A stretch of 64,000 bases of DNA from JAJDTT01 sp022827025 (GTDB taxonomy: Bacteria; Acidobacteriota; UBA6911; RPQK01; JAJDTT01): the NCBI GenBank assembly GCA_965203535.1, contig OZ241897.1:4092001-4156000 (forward strand). The letters are read 5' to 3'. This document shows, one piece after another, positions 53,091 to 61,155 of the stretch. Numbering within the stretch: the first letter of the stretch is position 1; every line of letters starts with the position of its first letter. The translations under genes and the position numbers were made by a program. Under the pieces are notes generated by a model. That model was not told the DNA's origin and made no database searches. It saw only the letters and a list, made by a program, of their open reading frames with translations.

Positions 53091-54275
53091 GTGAATTGTC
53101 CGGCAAGAACAAGCTACGCATCTCGATTTCGGCACGTCCGGGTGTTGCTGCTCGTGCTGTTCCCGCTCTGGCTCCAGTTCTCCTGCAGTGAATCGGTCCC
53201 GACCCAGGAGGATACGAAACGGAGCCTGGTGGTTCCGCCGCCCGATCTCAAGGTGGCCTTCATCGGAGACTCGGGCTACGGGCCGCGCACCGACCGGGTG
53301 TTGGAGCTGATCCGCCAGGAAGGGGCTCATCTGGTTCTCCACCAGGGAGACCTCGGTTACGACGAGGGCAACCTGGAGGCGCCGGTCAACTGGCACTCGG
53401 GGATCGAGCGGATTCTGGACGCGGCCGTCGAGGGAGGCCGGTTCCCCTACCTCTACAGCGTCGGCAACCACGACGTGCGGCACTGGCGCCAACAGAGCCC
53501 CCCGGGGTATAGCCGCATTCTCCAGGAACGGGTTGAGGGAACTCCCGGACTGGAGTGCACGGGGGATCTCGGTGTGAAGTCCTCCTGCACCTATCAGGGT
53601 CTCTTCCTGGTGCTCTCGGGAGTGGGCTCAATTGGTCAGGGGCACCGCCAGTACCTGTCCGAGGCCCTGGAGGAGGGCGAGGACTTCCTTTGGAGAATCG
53701 CCTCCTGGCACAAGAACCAGCAGGACATGCAGGCGGGCGGGAAACGGGACGACACCGGCTGGGGGGTGTACCAGGACTGCCAGGAAGCCGGAGCCATCAT
53801 CGCCACCGGTCATGAGCACTCCTATTCCCGGAGCTACACCCTGACCGATCTGGGCAACGAGGAGGCAGGCCACGGAGCCACCGGTTCCCCCGAAAGTGTG
53901 GCGCTGGGGAAGGGGAAGACCTTTGTCCTGGTCAGCGGACTCGGAGGCAAGAGCGGACGGGACTACCACTGCGAGCAGCACGAGGACGACACCTGGTGGG
54001 CCTCCATCTTCACTCGGAACTATTGGCTTGAGAACGGCGAAGTCAGGGAGAAGAACTGCTCGGAAATGGACCCCGAGAGCAAGCAATATGCCCGGACGGT
54101 CCAGGAGTACGCGGACGGCGCCCTGTTCATCACCTTCAATCCGGGCGGCCAGACTCACCTGGCCCGCGGCGAGTTCCTGACGGTGGAGGGAGACCGGATC
54201 GACGAGTTCGAGATCGTGAATGAACGGGGCGCGGAGGCAGCAGCCGGCGCGGACGGCGGCGGAGAGGGTGGATGA
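53091..54275 (+). CDS. Secreted metallophosphoesterase
   Basis: GTG 53091 with GGGAGGA 8 nt upstream is preferred over GTG 53058. The ~394-aa product has a membrane-spanning signal (VLLLVLFPLWLQFSCSES), likely a lipoprotein or anchored. Calcineurin-like metal motifs: FIGDSGYG (~63-70), HQGDLGYDE, SVGNHDVRHW, then TGHEHSYSR in place of the last GHxH. This is the arrangement of purple-acid-phosphatase-like phosphoesterases; substrate unknown. The C-terminal ~15 residues are Ala/Gly-rich and overlap the next gene by 4 nt, so the two are co-translated. Confidence 0.85.
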   Translation: MNCPARTSYASRFRHVRVLLLVLFPLWLQFSCSESVPTQEDTKRSLVVPPPDLKVAFIGDSGYGPRTDRVLELIRQEGAHLVLHQGDLGYDEGNLEAPVNWHSGIERILDAAVEGGRFPYLYSVGNHDVRHWRQQSPPGYSRILQERVEGTPGLECTGDLGVKSSCTYQGLFLVLSGVGSIGQGHRQYLSEALEEGEDFLWRIASWHKNQQDMQAGGKRDDTGWGVYQDCQEAGAIIATGHEHSYSRSYTLTDLGNEEAGHGATGSPESVALGKGKTFVLVSGLGGKSGRDYHCEQHEDDTWWASIFTRNYWLENGEVREKNCSEMDPESKQYARTVQEYADGALFITFNPGGQTHLARGEFLTVEGDRIDEFEIVNERGAEAAAGADGGGEGG

Positions 54276-55203
54276 AGAGGCGCAAGGCGCTGAAATTGAT
54301 GGCGGGAGGCCTGATGGCCGGAGGCCTCTGGGGCCGGTCCGGAGGCGGACAACTGCGCGCCGCCCCGGACTTCCGATTCCGTTTCATCCTGGCGTCCAGC
54401 CTCTATGGAATGTTGAAGCTGGAGGAGATCCTTCCCGAGGTGGCGCGCACCGGCTGCCGCTTCATCGACATCTGGCCCCGGGGCCACGCCGACCAGCGGG
54501 AGCAGATCGAGGAGATGGGTCACGAGGCGTTCGGCCGTCTGCTGCGGAAGCACGGGGTCCAGGTGGGAATCCTGACCCACTACGACCTGGGTCCGTTCGG
54601 TCTCCAGGAGGAGATGAGGATCGGCCGGCAGTGGGGGACCCGGATCCTGATCTGTGGCAGCGTCAAGCGTACCGGCGACGGTTCGGATTCGCTCGAAGCC
54701 GAAATCGACGCGTTCATCGAAAAGATGAAGCCCCACGTCGCCGCCGCCGAGAAGGCCGGGGTGACCATCGGCATCGAGAATCACGGTTCGGCCCTGATCC
54801 GGAGCCCGGAATCCATTCGCTACCTGGCCGAGAAGTCTCCTTCACCTCGCCTGGGGATCGCTCTCGCTCCGTACCACCTGCCCCAGGACCCGGAACTCAT
54901 CGCCGGACTCATCCGGGACCTGGGACCAAAAATGGTCCATTTCTACGCTTGGGAACATGGCAAGGGCGCCATGAAGAAGCTCCCCAAGGAAGAGGAAATG
55001 GAGCAATTGCCCGGTTTCGGCAGTCTCGACTTCGTCCCCATCGTCCGGGCCTCAAGGAAACCCGTTATGAGGGTTGGACCTCCATCTTCATGCACCCGGT
55101 CCCCCGCGGGATTCCCATCCTACCCACCGCCCGGGAGGTCACGGAAGCCGTGAACCGGTCCCGCCGTTACCTGGAGGAGTGCCTGCGGGAGGGGCGTGTG
55201 TAG
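54272..55203 (+). pseudogene. Sugar phosphate isomerase/epimerase-like (xylose-isomerase-type barrel), frameshifted
   Basis: ATG 54272 overlaps the previous stop. It begins KRRKALKLMAGGLMAGGLWG, a Tat-like signal. The barrel shows EEILPEVARTGCRFIDIWPR, VQVGILTHYDLGP, KAGVTIGIENHGS and GPKMVHFYAWEHG, as in the AP-endonuclease-2 / xylose isomerase-like family. Near 55046-55052 the frame shifts: in frame +2 it ends as nonsense (RKPVMRVGPPSSCTRSP) at 55153, but adding one base in CGGGCCTCAAGG restores LKETRYEGWTSIFMHPVPRG and EVTEAVNRSRRYLEECLREG to the stop at 55203. Either a real one-base deletion or an assembly error. Confidence 0.75.
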
Positions 55204-55345
55204 CGGCGACTTTCCAGTCGCCGGCTTGGGAGGGGCGTCTTATAGGCGCCCCGAATTCTTTCACTGTGTAGTCACTCCGGAGACCGGCGCCCGGAAGGAC
55301 GCCGGTCCCAGTCGGCGCGTGAAACACGCCGCTCCGCGTGAAACA
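55204..55345. repeat. Cluster of hairpin repeats in a convergent gap
   Basis: CGGCGAC, TTTCCA, GTCGCCG (55204-55223); GGGGCGTC, TTATA, GGCGCCCC (55232-55252, one G-U pair); ACCGGCG...CGCCGGT (~55281-55303); and two CGTGAAACACGCCGCTCC direct repeats (~55318-55353). They begin at the stop of the isomerase-like gene and end before the stop of the convergent enolase gene, a position suited to bidirectional termination. Confidence 0.7.
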
Positions 55346-55364
55346 CGCCGCTCCCCGGCGCGAA

Positions 55365-56579
55365 TCACGAAGGCCGGGTGACACTCACTCTGCCGGCGAC
55401 CGCCCGAACTGCAGACTCGTCGAGTTCGACGCCCAGACCCGGACCGGCGGGCACGAGGTACTCGGCGCCGTCGACCTCGAGGGGCCGATTGAGATAGCGG
55501 TTGGCTACCGAAAAGACGAGCGGGTTGTACTCGGCCAGCCCGACATCGCGCGACGAAGCAGCGAATTGCAGGGCCGCGGCAATCTGGGGTCCCATGGCGA
55601 TGCTGATATGGGGGACGATCCGAGCCCCGGCGCCGACGTCCCGCGCAAGGCCGGCCGCTTCGGTGATCCCCCAACGGCCGATGTCAGGTTGCAACCACCG
55701 GGCGCAGCCGCACGCCAGGAACGGAGCCAGCTCGTACCGCGTACGATAGCTCTCGCCCAATGCGATCGGCGTGCGGATTTCAGCCGACAGATCGGCGTGG
55801 TCCGCCGCCGATTCCGGAGCCAGCGGGCACTCGAGCCACAGGGCTCCACGATCGTCAAGTCTTCTGCCGAAGCCGACCGCCGAGGCCTCGTCAAGCCGCC
55901 AGAGAGCGTCCACCGCGATGGAAACCTCCGGCCCCAAGGCTGCGCGCAGGTGGTCGATGAGATCGAAGAGTTCTTCTTCCGTACGGTCGTAGAACAGCTT
56001 GAAGATTCGAAATCCTGCGTTCCAGGCCTCCCGGGCCCGCTCGACCCGGTCCGCGTTCGTTGCGCCCGGGAGCCCCGAGAGGTAGCACGGAATCCTGCTC
56101 TTGGGGGCGGACGAGGACAGCAGGCCCGCGACCGAAGTCCCGCGAGCCTTGCCGGCGAGGTCCCACAGGGCGATGTCGACTCCGGCAATGGCATCGAGCA
56201 TGAAGCCGCCCGTCTGACCGCGAACGCGCATGGTCGAGTACATCCGATTTCGCAACGACCTCACCCGTTCGGGAGATCCGTCGAAATCCTGGCCCTCGAC
56301 CGCCGGGCGCAGCAATTGATCGATGATCAGGCACGCGATGTCCGGAGCGAGCGGAGCCTGGGCCTCTCCCCATCCGGTCAGGCCTGACTCCAGCGTCACC
56401 TTGACCAGGGCGGCCTCGAAATTCACCGAATAGAGCGTGCTGCTGGTTTTCGACCAGCGGTAATCAAAACCACCGGCAGCCAACTCGGCGGGGGTACCCG
56501 CAGTTCCTGTCACCGCTGCGGCGTCACGAGGCAGCTTGATCGAAAAGGCCTCGATTAACGCGATTCTGTCGATTGTCAT
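55365..56579 (-). CDS. Enolase-superfamily sugar-acid dehydratase/racemase 3
   Basis: 404 aa. The capping domain contains an unusual inserted stretch (~25-45: TGTAGTPAELAAGGFDYRW). Barrel residues: Lys in FRIFKLFYD (~195), Asp in SIAVDALWRLD, Glu in ALWLECPLAP, Glu in PIALGESYRT and His in RIVPHISIAMGPQ. VPHISIAMG rather than APHNPYGP separates it from paralogue 1. It overlaps the DapA-family gene by 4 nt (ATGA), an arrangement typical of dehydratase plus 2-keto-3-deoxy acid lyase pairs. Confidence 0.8.
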   Translation of the reverse strand: MTIDRIALIEAFSIKLPRDAAAVTGTAGTPAELAAGGFDYRWSKTSSTLYSVNFEAALVKVTLESGLTGWGEAQAPLAPDIACLIIDQLLRPAVEGQDFDGSPERVRSLRNRMYSTMRVRGQTGGFMLDAIAGVDIALWDLAGKARGTSVAGLLSSSAPKSRIPCYLSGLPGATNADRVERAREAWNAGFRIFKLFYDRTEEELFDLIDHLRAALGPEVSIAVDALWRLDEASAVGFGRRLDDRGALWLECPLAPESAADHADLSAEIRTPIALGESYRTRYELAPFLACGCARWLQPDIGRWGITEAAGLARDVGAGARIVPHISIAMGPQIAAALQFAASSRDVGLAEYNPLVFSVANRYLNRPLEVDGAEYLVPAGPGLGVELDESAVRAVAGRVSVTRPS

Positions 56580-57481
56580 GGCCGGCGGTTCGTCCCAACC
56601 AGCGATCGCAGAGCATCCAGCTCGCTCAAACCGGTTTCATCGAGCGAGCGGGTCGGGTGGCGGACCACGGCGCTCTCGAGAACTCCCGCATGCACGAGAT
56701 TGTGCTTCATTGCCGAAACCCCCAGTCCGGGCTGCAGTTCGTACCGGATCAGAGGCAACGCCCGCTGGAACGCGCTCCATGCCGAATCGAACTCGCCGTT
56801 CTCAAGCGCGCTCCAGATCGAGCAGTAGACCGAAACCAGGTCGCTGCCCGGCATGATACCCCGGGACCCCCGCTGCCACTCCTCGATGATGAACTGCCCG
56901 TTCAGACCTCCGAACAGCGTCAGCATGTCGCCGGCGGCTTCGAGTGTCCTGGTGATCTTGGGGGCGGTCGGCGGAGCCTCGATCTTCGCGTAGTCCACGT
57001 GCTCGATCTCACGCGCCATGCGTGCGAGCAGCGCCGGGGGCATGGCGACCTGTGAGAGCAAGGGCGCATCCTGCACCATGACCGGAATCCCAACCGCATC
57101 GCTGACCGCGGAATAGAAGAACATCAGTCCGTCCGCATCGGGGCGCAAGTAGTACGGCGGCAAGACCATCAACCCTGCCGCACCCAGGCCCTCCGCTTCC
57201 TTGCAGGCTTCGACGGCGGCTTCCGTACCGGTGGCGCCCACGCCGGCGATCACCGGGGCCCTGCCGTCCAAATGACGGACGACCGCATCGAGCAACCGGC
57301 GCTTCTCTGAAGGCAGGAGAGTGTAGCCCTCACCGGCGTTACCGAAGGCGCCGAAGCCGCCCAGGGTTCCCTGCGCGTCCAGATGGTCAACGAGCCGCAG
57401 CAGGCCGGCCACGTCGACCTTGCCGTCCTCCTTGAACGGCGTTACGAGGATGGGTGTCACTCCTCGGAAAGCGTCCTGCAT
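56576..57481 (-). CDS. DapA-family lyase/dehydratase (2-keto-3-deoxy acid type)
   Basis: The start at 57481 (MQDAFRGVTPIL) is chosen because GGAGA lies upstream; METIK at 57496 is the alternative. About 301 aa, an N-acetylneuraminate lyase / dihydrodipicolinate synthase-type barrel: GGFGAFGNAGEGYTL, PVIAGVGATGTEAAVE and GAAGLMVLPPYYL. The Schiff-base Lys is in VDYAKIEAPP (~171). The usual YNxP, supplying the active-site Tyr, is replaced by QDAP. Its 4-nt overlap with an enolase-family dehydratase points to cleavage or dehydration of a 2-keto-3-deoxy sugar acid. Confidence 0.8.
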   Translation of the reverse strand: MQDAFRGVTPILVTPFKEDGKVDVAGLLRLVDHLDAQGTLGGFGAFGNAGEGYTLLPSEKRRLLDAVVRHLDGRAPVIAGVGATGTEAAVEACKEAEGLGAAGLMVLPPYYLRPDADGLMFFYSAVSDAVGIPVMVQDAPLLSQVAMPPALLARMAREIEHVDYAKIEAPPTAPKITRTLEAAGDMLTLFGGLNGQFIIEEWQRGSRGIMPGSDLVSVYCSIWSALENGEFDSAWSAFQRALPLIRYELQPGLGVSAMKHNLVHAGVLESAVVRHPTRSLDETGLSELDALRSLVGTNRRP

Positions 57482-57515
57482 CTTTATCGTCTCCATAATG
57501 AGAATTTGAATCCCG

Positions 57516-57541
57516 TAGGGGCACCGCTTGTGGGTGCCCTC
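57516..57541. repeat. Hairpin repeat, CTTGT-loop type (variant)
   Basis: GGGGCACC-GCTTGT-GGGTGCCC, one arm base changed from consensus, just upstream of the DapA-family start. Followed by AAGAAACAGACTGTC (~57553), which recurs near 58270. Confidence 0.7.
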
Positions 57542-57646
57542 TTCGGTGCGCGGAAGAAACAGACTGTCCCATACATGCGCAGAGTCCCAGCATACCGGGT
57601 AAATTGTTATTACAATAGTTCCAATGGGCGGAGGGAGGGATGATCC

Positions 57647-57874
57647 ATGGTTGAACTGAAGGTTCGAAAATTCGGCAACTCGCTCGGCGTCATCCTTCCG
57701 AAGGCGGTCATCAACCGGCTGCGAACGAAAGACGGGGAACCTCTGTTTCTGATCGAAGCTCCTGACGGCAGCTACCAGTTGACGCCCTACGATCCCGCAT
57801 TCGAAAAGAAAATGGCGAGAGCCGAAGATATTATTGGCCGCTATCGCAACACCCTGCGTGCATTGGCCAAGTGA
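57647..57874 (+). CDS. AbrB/MazE-type antitoxin
   Basis: 75 aa; a purine-rich GGAGGGAGGGA site precedes the ATG. VRKFGNSLGVILPKAVINRL is the swapped-hairpin AbrB DNA-binding domain, with a ~30-residue C-terminal tail (EKKMARAEDIIGRYRNTL) expected to wrap around the toxin. It overlaps the Doc gene by 4 nt, and the pair is probably autorepressed. AbrB-type antitoxins pair with MazF, PIN or, as here, Doc toxins. Confidence 0.9.
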   Translation: MVELKVRKFGNSLGVILPKAVINRLRTKDGEPLFLIEAPDGSYQLTPYDPAFEKKMARAEDIIGRYRNTLRALAK

Positions 57875-58260
57875 CGGAGCCGATCTGGATCGAGACGCGA
57901 GACGTATTGGCGTTGCACGATCACCTGCTCGCGCTGCACGGTGGCCCGATTGGCGTGCGTGACGAGGGGTTGTTGCGATCCGCTCTCGCGCGGCCCCGAC
58001 AGATCTACGCGTATGCGGAGACCCCCGACATCGTCGACATGGCGAGGGCCTATACGGCTGGCATCGTCCGCAACCATCCGTTCGTAGACGGCAACAAGCG
58101 TACGGGATTCGTGGTCGGTATTCTGTTCCTGGAGTTGAACGGGTATCGCTTCACGGCCACGGAAGAAAGCGCGGCTCGGGCCGTTTTCGAGTTGGCGGCC
58201 GGCATGCTCGATGAAGCGGGCTACACGGCCTTCCTTCGTGAAAACGTCCGACCGGAATGA
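57871..58260 (+). CDS. Doc (death-on-curing) Fic-family toxin
   Basis: 129 aa from GTG 57871. The Fic core HPFVDGNKRTG (His69-Gly79) matches HxFx(D/E)GNKR with all key residues. VRDEGLLRSALARPRQIYAY is the usual Doc N-terminal block. Doc toxins phosphorylate elongation factor Tu and stop translation. The cognate antitoxin is AbrB-type rather than the classical Phd; an orphan Phd lies ~29 kb away at 28568. Length and motifs suggest an intact toxin. Confidence 0.9.
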   Translation: MTEPIWIETRDVLALHDHLLALHGGPIGVRDEGLLRSALARPRQIYAYAETPDIVDMARAYTAGIVRNHPFVDGNKRTGFVVGILFLELNGYRFTATEESAARAVFELAAGMLDEAGYTAFLRENVRPE

Positions 58261-58306
58261 TCTGGCGGCAAGAAACAGACTGTCTTCTTCTGTGTGGTGC
58301 GTATTC

Positions 58307-58353
58307 GGCGCCTGGAAAGACGCTGTTCCGGTCCGGCGCCTGGAAAGACGCCG
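58307..58353. repeat. Two tandem hairpin repeats in a convergent gap
   Basis: CGGCG-CCTGGAAAGA-CGCTG (~58306-58325) and CGGCG-CCTGGAAAGA-CGCCG (58334-58353). The loops carry TGGAAA, the complement of the TTTCCA loop found elsewhere. They lie between the Doc stop and the stop of the convergent enolase gene. Confidence 0.7.
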
Positions 58354-58358
58354 CTCCA

Positions 58359-59546
58359 CTACCACATGGACTTCTTGTCCCCCCACGGATGCCGGAGAAG
58401 TTCCTCCTCGCGGAGCTCGGTCCCCCATCCGGGGCCGGTGGGGATCTTCATGTGGCCGTTGACGACCTCGGGCGCGTGGGTCGTCACATCGTCTCTCCAG
58501 GGCACGTCGTCGATGTCGGCTTCCATGATGCGGACGTTGGGGAGCACGCCGCAGAGGCTGGCGCTCATGAAGGTGGCGAGATGGCTGTAGTAGTTGTGGG
58601 GGGCGACGTTCAACTGGTAGGTCTCGGCCAGGTCCCCGATCTTCTTGGCCTGGGAGAAGCCGTTCCAGGGCACGTCCACCATGAACACGTCGGCCGCCCG
58701 CAACTCGAAGTAGGGGATGAACTCCCGCATGTAGATCAGGTTCTCGCCGGTGCAGATGGGCGTGGAGGTCGAATCCTTGATGTCCCGAATGGACTGGGGA
58801 TCGTACATGTCGATCTCCAGCCAGAGCAGGTTGTAGGGCTCCAGGGCTCGGGCGATCCGGCGGCAGGCTTCCGGCTTGAAGTTGAAATTGAGGTCCAGGT
58901 TGATGTCGATGTGGGGCCCGACGGCCTCCCGAAAGGTGGCGATGATGCTCACGATATGGTCCAGCAACTGTGGAGTGATGGCCTGGTCCGTGGTGCCGGG
59001 GCCCCGGGCGAATCCGGGAAAGTAGGCGAACGGAGCATCTCCCGGAAAGATGATGTTGGTCTTCAAGGCGGTGTAGCCCTTCGCCACCACCTCACGGCCC
59101 AGGGCCCCCACGTCCGACAGGTTCCGGAGCGGTTCGCACTGAACGTGGCGATAGTGTGCGGTCCGGGTGGTTCCGCAATGGGACCAGTAGAGGCGGACCT
59201 CCTCCCTCAGGGGACCGCCGAAGAGTTCCACCACTGAAATACCCAGGGCGCGAGCCTTGATGTCCAGGAGCGCCAGCTCGACGCCGGCGATGCCCTTGGC
59301 CGCAATGCCGCCGGGGCTCTGGCGAGTGCCCCGGATCATGTCCCAGAAACGCATCTCGAAGGCCCGCGGATCCTGTCCCACGAGGAGCGGCTTCAGGTCG
59401 TTGACGACCCCCACCACGCCCCACGGATTCTTGCCGTCGCTGCACTCGCCGTAGCCGGTCACCCCCTCGTCGGTCTCGATCTTGACGAAGACCCAGGGCC
59501 TCCATCCGGCGTCCACGACGAATGTCTTGATCTCGGTAATTTTCAT
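58359..59546 (-). CDS. Enolase-superfamily sugar-acid dehydratase 4
   Basis: ATG 59546 gives 395 aa: MKITEIKTFVVDAGWRPWVF. The capping domain ends ISVVELFGGPLREEVRLYWS. Barrel: Lys in GYTALKTNIIF, Asp in INLDLNFNFK, Glu in LLWLEIDMYD, Glu in CTGENLIYM and His in VAPHNYYSHLATF. The last motif, with a TGEN glutamate instead of GER, resembles galactonate/mandelate-racemase relatives that retain both the Lys and His bases. GKNPWGVVGVVND is a long variable loop near the substrate pocket. It is separate from the other three by sequence and probably acts on a distinct acid sugar. Confidence 0.85.
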   Translation of the reverse strand: MKITEIKTFVVDAGWRPWVFVKIETDEGVTGYGECSDGKNPWGVVGVVNDLKPLLVGQDPRAFEMRFWDMIRGTRQSPGGIAAKGIAGVELALLDIKARALGISVVELFGGPLREEVRLYWSHCGTTRTAHYRHVQCEPLRNLSDVGALGREVVAKGYTALKTNIIFPGDAPFAYFPGFARGPGTTDQAITPQLLDHIVSIIATFREAVGPHIDINLDLNFNFKPEACRRIARALEPYNLLWLEIDMYDPQSIRDIKDSTSTPICTGENLIYMREFIPYFELRAADVFMVDVPWNGFSQAKKIGDLAETYQLNVAPHNYYSHLATFMSASLCGVLPNVRIMEADIDDVPWRDDVTTHAPEVVNGHMKIPTGPGWGTELREEELLRHPWGDKKSMW

Positions 59547-59712
59547 GGCGTTCTGACCTCGAATTGAAAAAGGTCCCGAGAGCGTACGCCTCGGCAAGCG
59601 GCGGACGCAAGCCTTGGGAGACCATCGCTGGCGACAGCATTCGATTGCGGTGTTAGAATCCGCATATCCAGCGACGGCGTGCCGGTCGTAGCGCCCACAT
59701 GATCAAATTGAA

Positions 59713-60087
59713 ATGAATCCCTCATCCGAAAAAGCGCAAACGACAACGATACGAAATCAGGAGGCGGCAATTCCGCCTGACGTGATCGGTAGTGTCGTGA
59801 GCGTGATCGTGCGGAACTGCGATCCTGAAAGGATTATCCTCTTTGGTTCGGCGGCAACGGGACGGACCCGTCGAGGCAGCGATCTCGATCTGCTCGTGGT
59901 CATGGATTCCACCCTGCCGCGCCACAAGCGGGCCGCCCCAATTCGTCTGCTGTTTTCTCCCTACCCTTGTCCCATGGACATCCTGGTCTACACACCAGCC
60001 GAAGTCGGGAGGTGGCGGGGCACAACAAACCACATCGTGACGGAGGCCCTCGATCAGGGAAAGGTCGTCTATGAGCGAGTTGGATAA
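59713..60087 (+). CDS. MNT-type nucleotidyltransferase (antitoxin)
   Basis: 124 aa. The minimal nucleotidyltransferase motif is GSAATGRTRRGSDLDLLV: Gly45-Ser46 then Asp57 and Asp59, with a third Asp at ~89 (CPMDILVY). Such MNT proteins partner HEPN toxins, and some modify them by AMPylation. It overlaps the HEPN gene by 17 nt, so the two are co-translated. All three catalytic acids look present, so it may be active. Confidence 0.85.
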   Translation: MNPSSEKAQTTTIRNQEAAIPPDVIGSVVSVIVRNCDPERIILFGSAATGRTRRGSDLDLLVVMDSTLPRHKRAAPIRLLFSPYPCPMDILVYTPAEVGRWRGTTNHIVTEALDQGKVVYERVG

Positions 60088-60475
60088 AGAACTCGCGTTG
60101 CAGTGGATGGAAAAGGCCCGTCATGACCTCTTCACGGCTAGGCGGGTCCTCGACGCAGAGGACGGCCCCACCGATACACCGTGCTTCCACGCACAGCAGA
60201 CGGTGGAAAAGACGCTGAAAGCAATCCTCACGGCGGCGGGCGTACGATATGAGCGAGTCCACGATCTGATGCCGCTCTTGGAGAAGTCAGCGTTTCTGGT
60301 ACCCGAACTGAATCAATTTCGAGAGGTGTGCGCACAGCTTTCTGAGTATGCCGTACAGATTCGCTACCCAAGTGAGACTGCTGATCCAGACCGGACGGAA
60401 ACCGACAACGCGGTTCAGGCGGCGGCCGAGATTTTTGCGCTTGGGGTGCGTTATTTCGAGAAACTCGAAGGATGA
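60071..60475 (+). CDS. HEPN-domain protein (toxin partner of MNT)
   Basis: 134 aa, all-helical. WMEKARHDLFTARRVLD and CFHAQQTVEKTLKAIL are the HEPN hallmark helices. A candidate RNase motif R-x4-H (RYERVH, 59-64) is present, followed by HDLMPLL. HEPN/MNT pairs act as toxin-antitoxin modules, the HEPN part cleaving RNA when free. It is the second toxin-antitoxin pair within 3 kb. Confidence 0.85.
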   Translation: MSELDKELALQWMEKARHDLFTARRVLDAEDGPTDTPCFHAQQTVEKTLKAILTAAGVRYERVHDLMPLLEKSAFLVPELNQFREVCAQLSEYAVQIRYPSETADPDRTETDNAVQAAAEIFALGVRYFEKLEG

Positions 60476-60570
60476 CACAGTTGCAGTCCGTCTGGTGTCC
60501 GACCGCGCGCCGTTTCCAGACTCGCCTGCGGCTGGATAATCGGGTTTCCGCTCAATAAGGGGGAGATCAC

Positions 60571-61155
60571 ATGGACAAAGTACTCATCATTGTTGGAGAT
60601 GCGACCGAGACGGTGGACACGCTGTATCCCTTTTTCCGCCTCCAGGAGGCCGGTTTCCAGCCCGTCGTGGCGGGACCCGAGAAGCGCCGCTACAACATGG
60701 TCCTGCACGAGATCGGGCCCAACTGGGATATCACGCGGGAGTTCGAGGGCTACAAGATCGATGCGGACATCGCCTTTCGCGACGTGGTGCCGGAAGAGTA
60801 CCTGGGCATCTTCTTTTCGGGCGGCCGCGCTCCGGAGTACATCCGTTACGACGAGCACCTGGTGGCCATGACGCGCCACTTCTTCGACGCCAACAAGCCG
60901 GTGGGCTGCGTCTGCCACGGCGTCGAGATTCCCGCCTACGCCGGCTGCGTCAAGGGACGGAGGATGGCCACCGTGCCCAAGTGCCAGTTCGACCTGGAGG
61001 TCTGCGGCGGCATCTTCGTCGACTCCGGTTGCGTCGTGGACGGAAACCTGGTGAGCGGACGCACGTATCACGACCACGGCCAGTACATGGGCCACTGGAT
61101 CCGGATGCTGATCGAGGCTCGCGAGGAATTGCTTGTCCAGTCCGCGGCCGGTTGA
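60571..61155 (+). CDS. DJ-1/PfpI-family protein
   Basis: 194 aa with GGGGGAG before the ATG. The flavodoxin-like class I glutamine-amidotransferase-type fold: KVLIIVGDATETVDTLYPFF, IFFSGGRAPEYIR and the nucleophile elbow GCVCHGVEI with Cys115-His116. VSGRTYHDHGQYMG lies near the C-terminus. Family activities include glyoxalase, deglycase and protease-like reactions; which applies is unclear. Its end overlaps the start of the cytochrome gene by ~20 nt if the TTG start is right. Confidence 0.85.
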   Translation: MDKVLIIVGDATETVDTLYPFFRLQEAGFQPVVAGPEKRRYNMVLHEIGPNWDITREFEGYKIDADIAFRDVVPEEYLGIFFSGGRAPEYIRYDEHLVAMTRHFFDANKPVGCVCHGVEIPAYAGCVKGRRMATVPKCQFDLEVCGGIFVDSGCVVDGNLVSGRTYHDHGQYMGHWIRMLIEAREELLVQSAAG

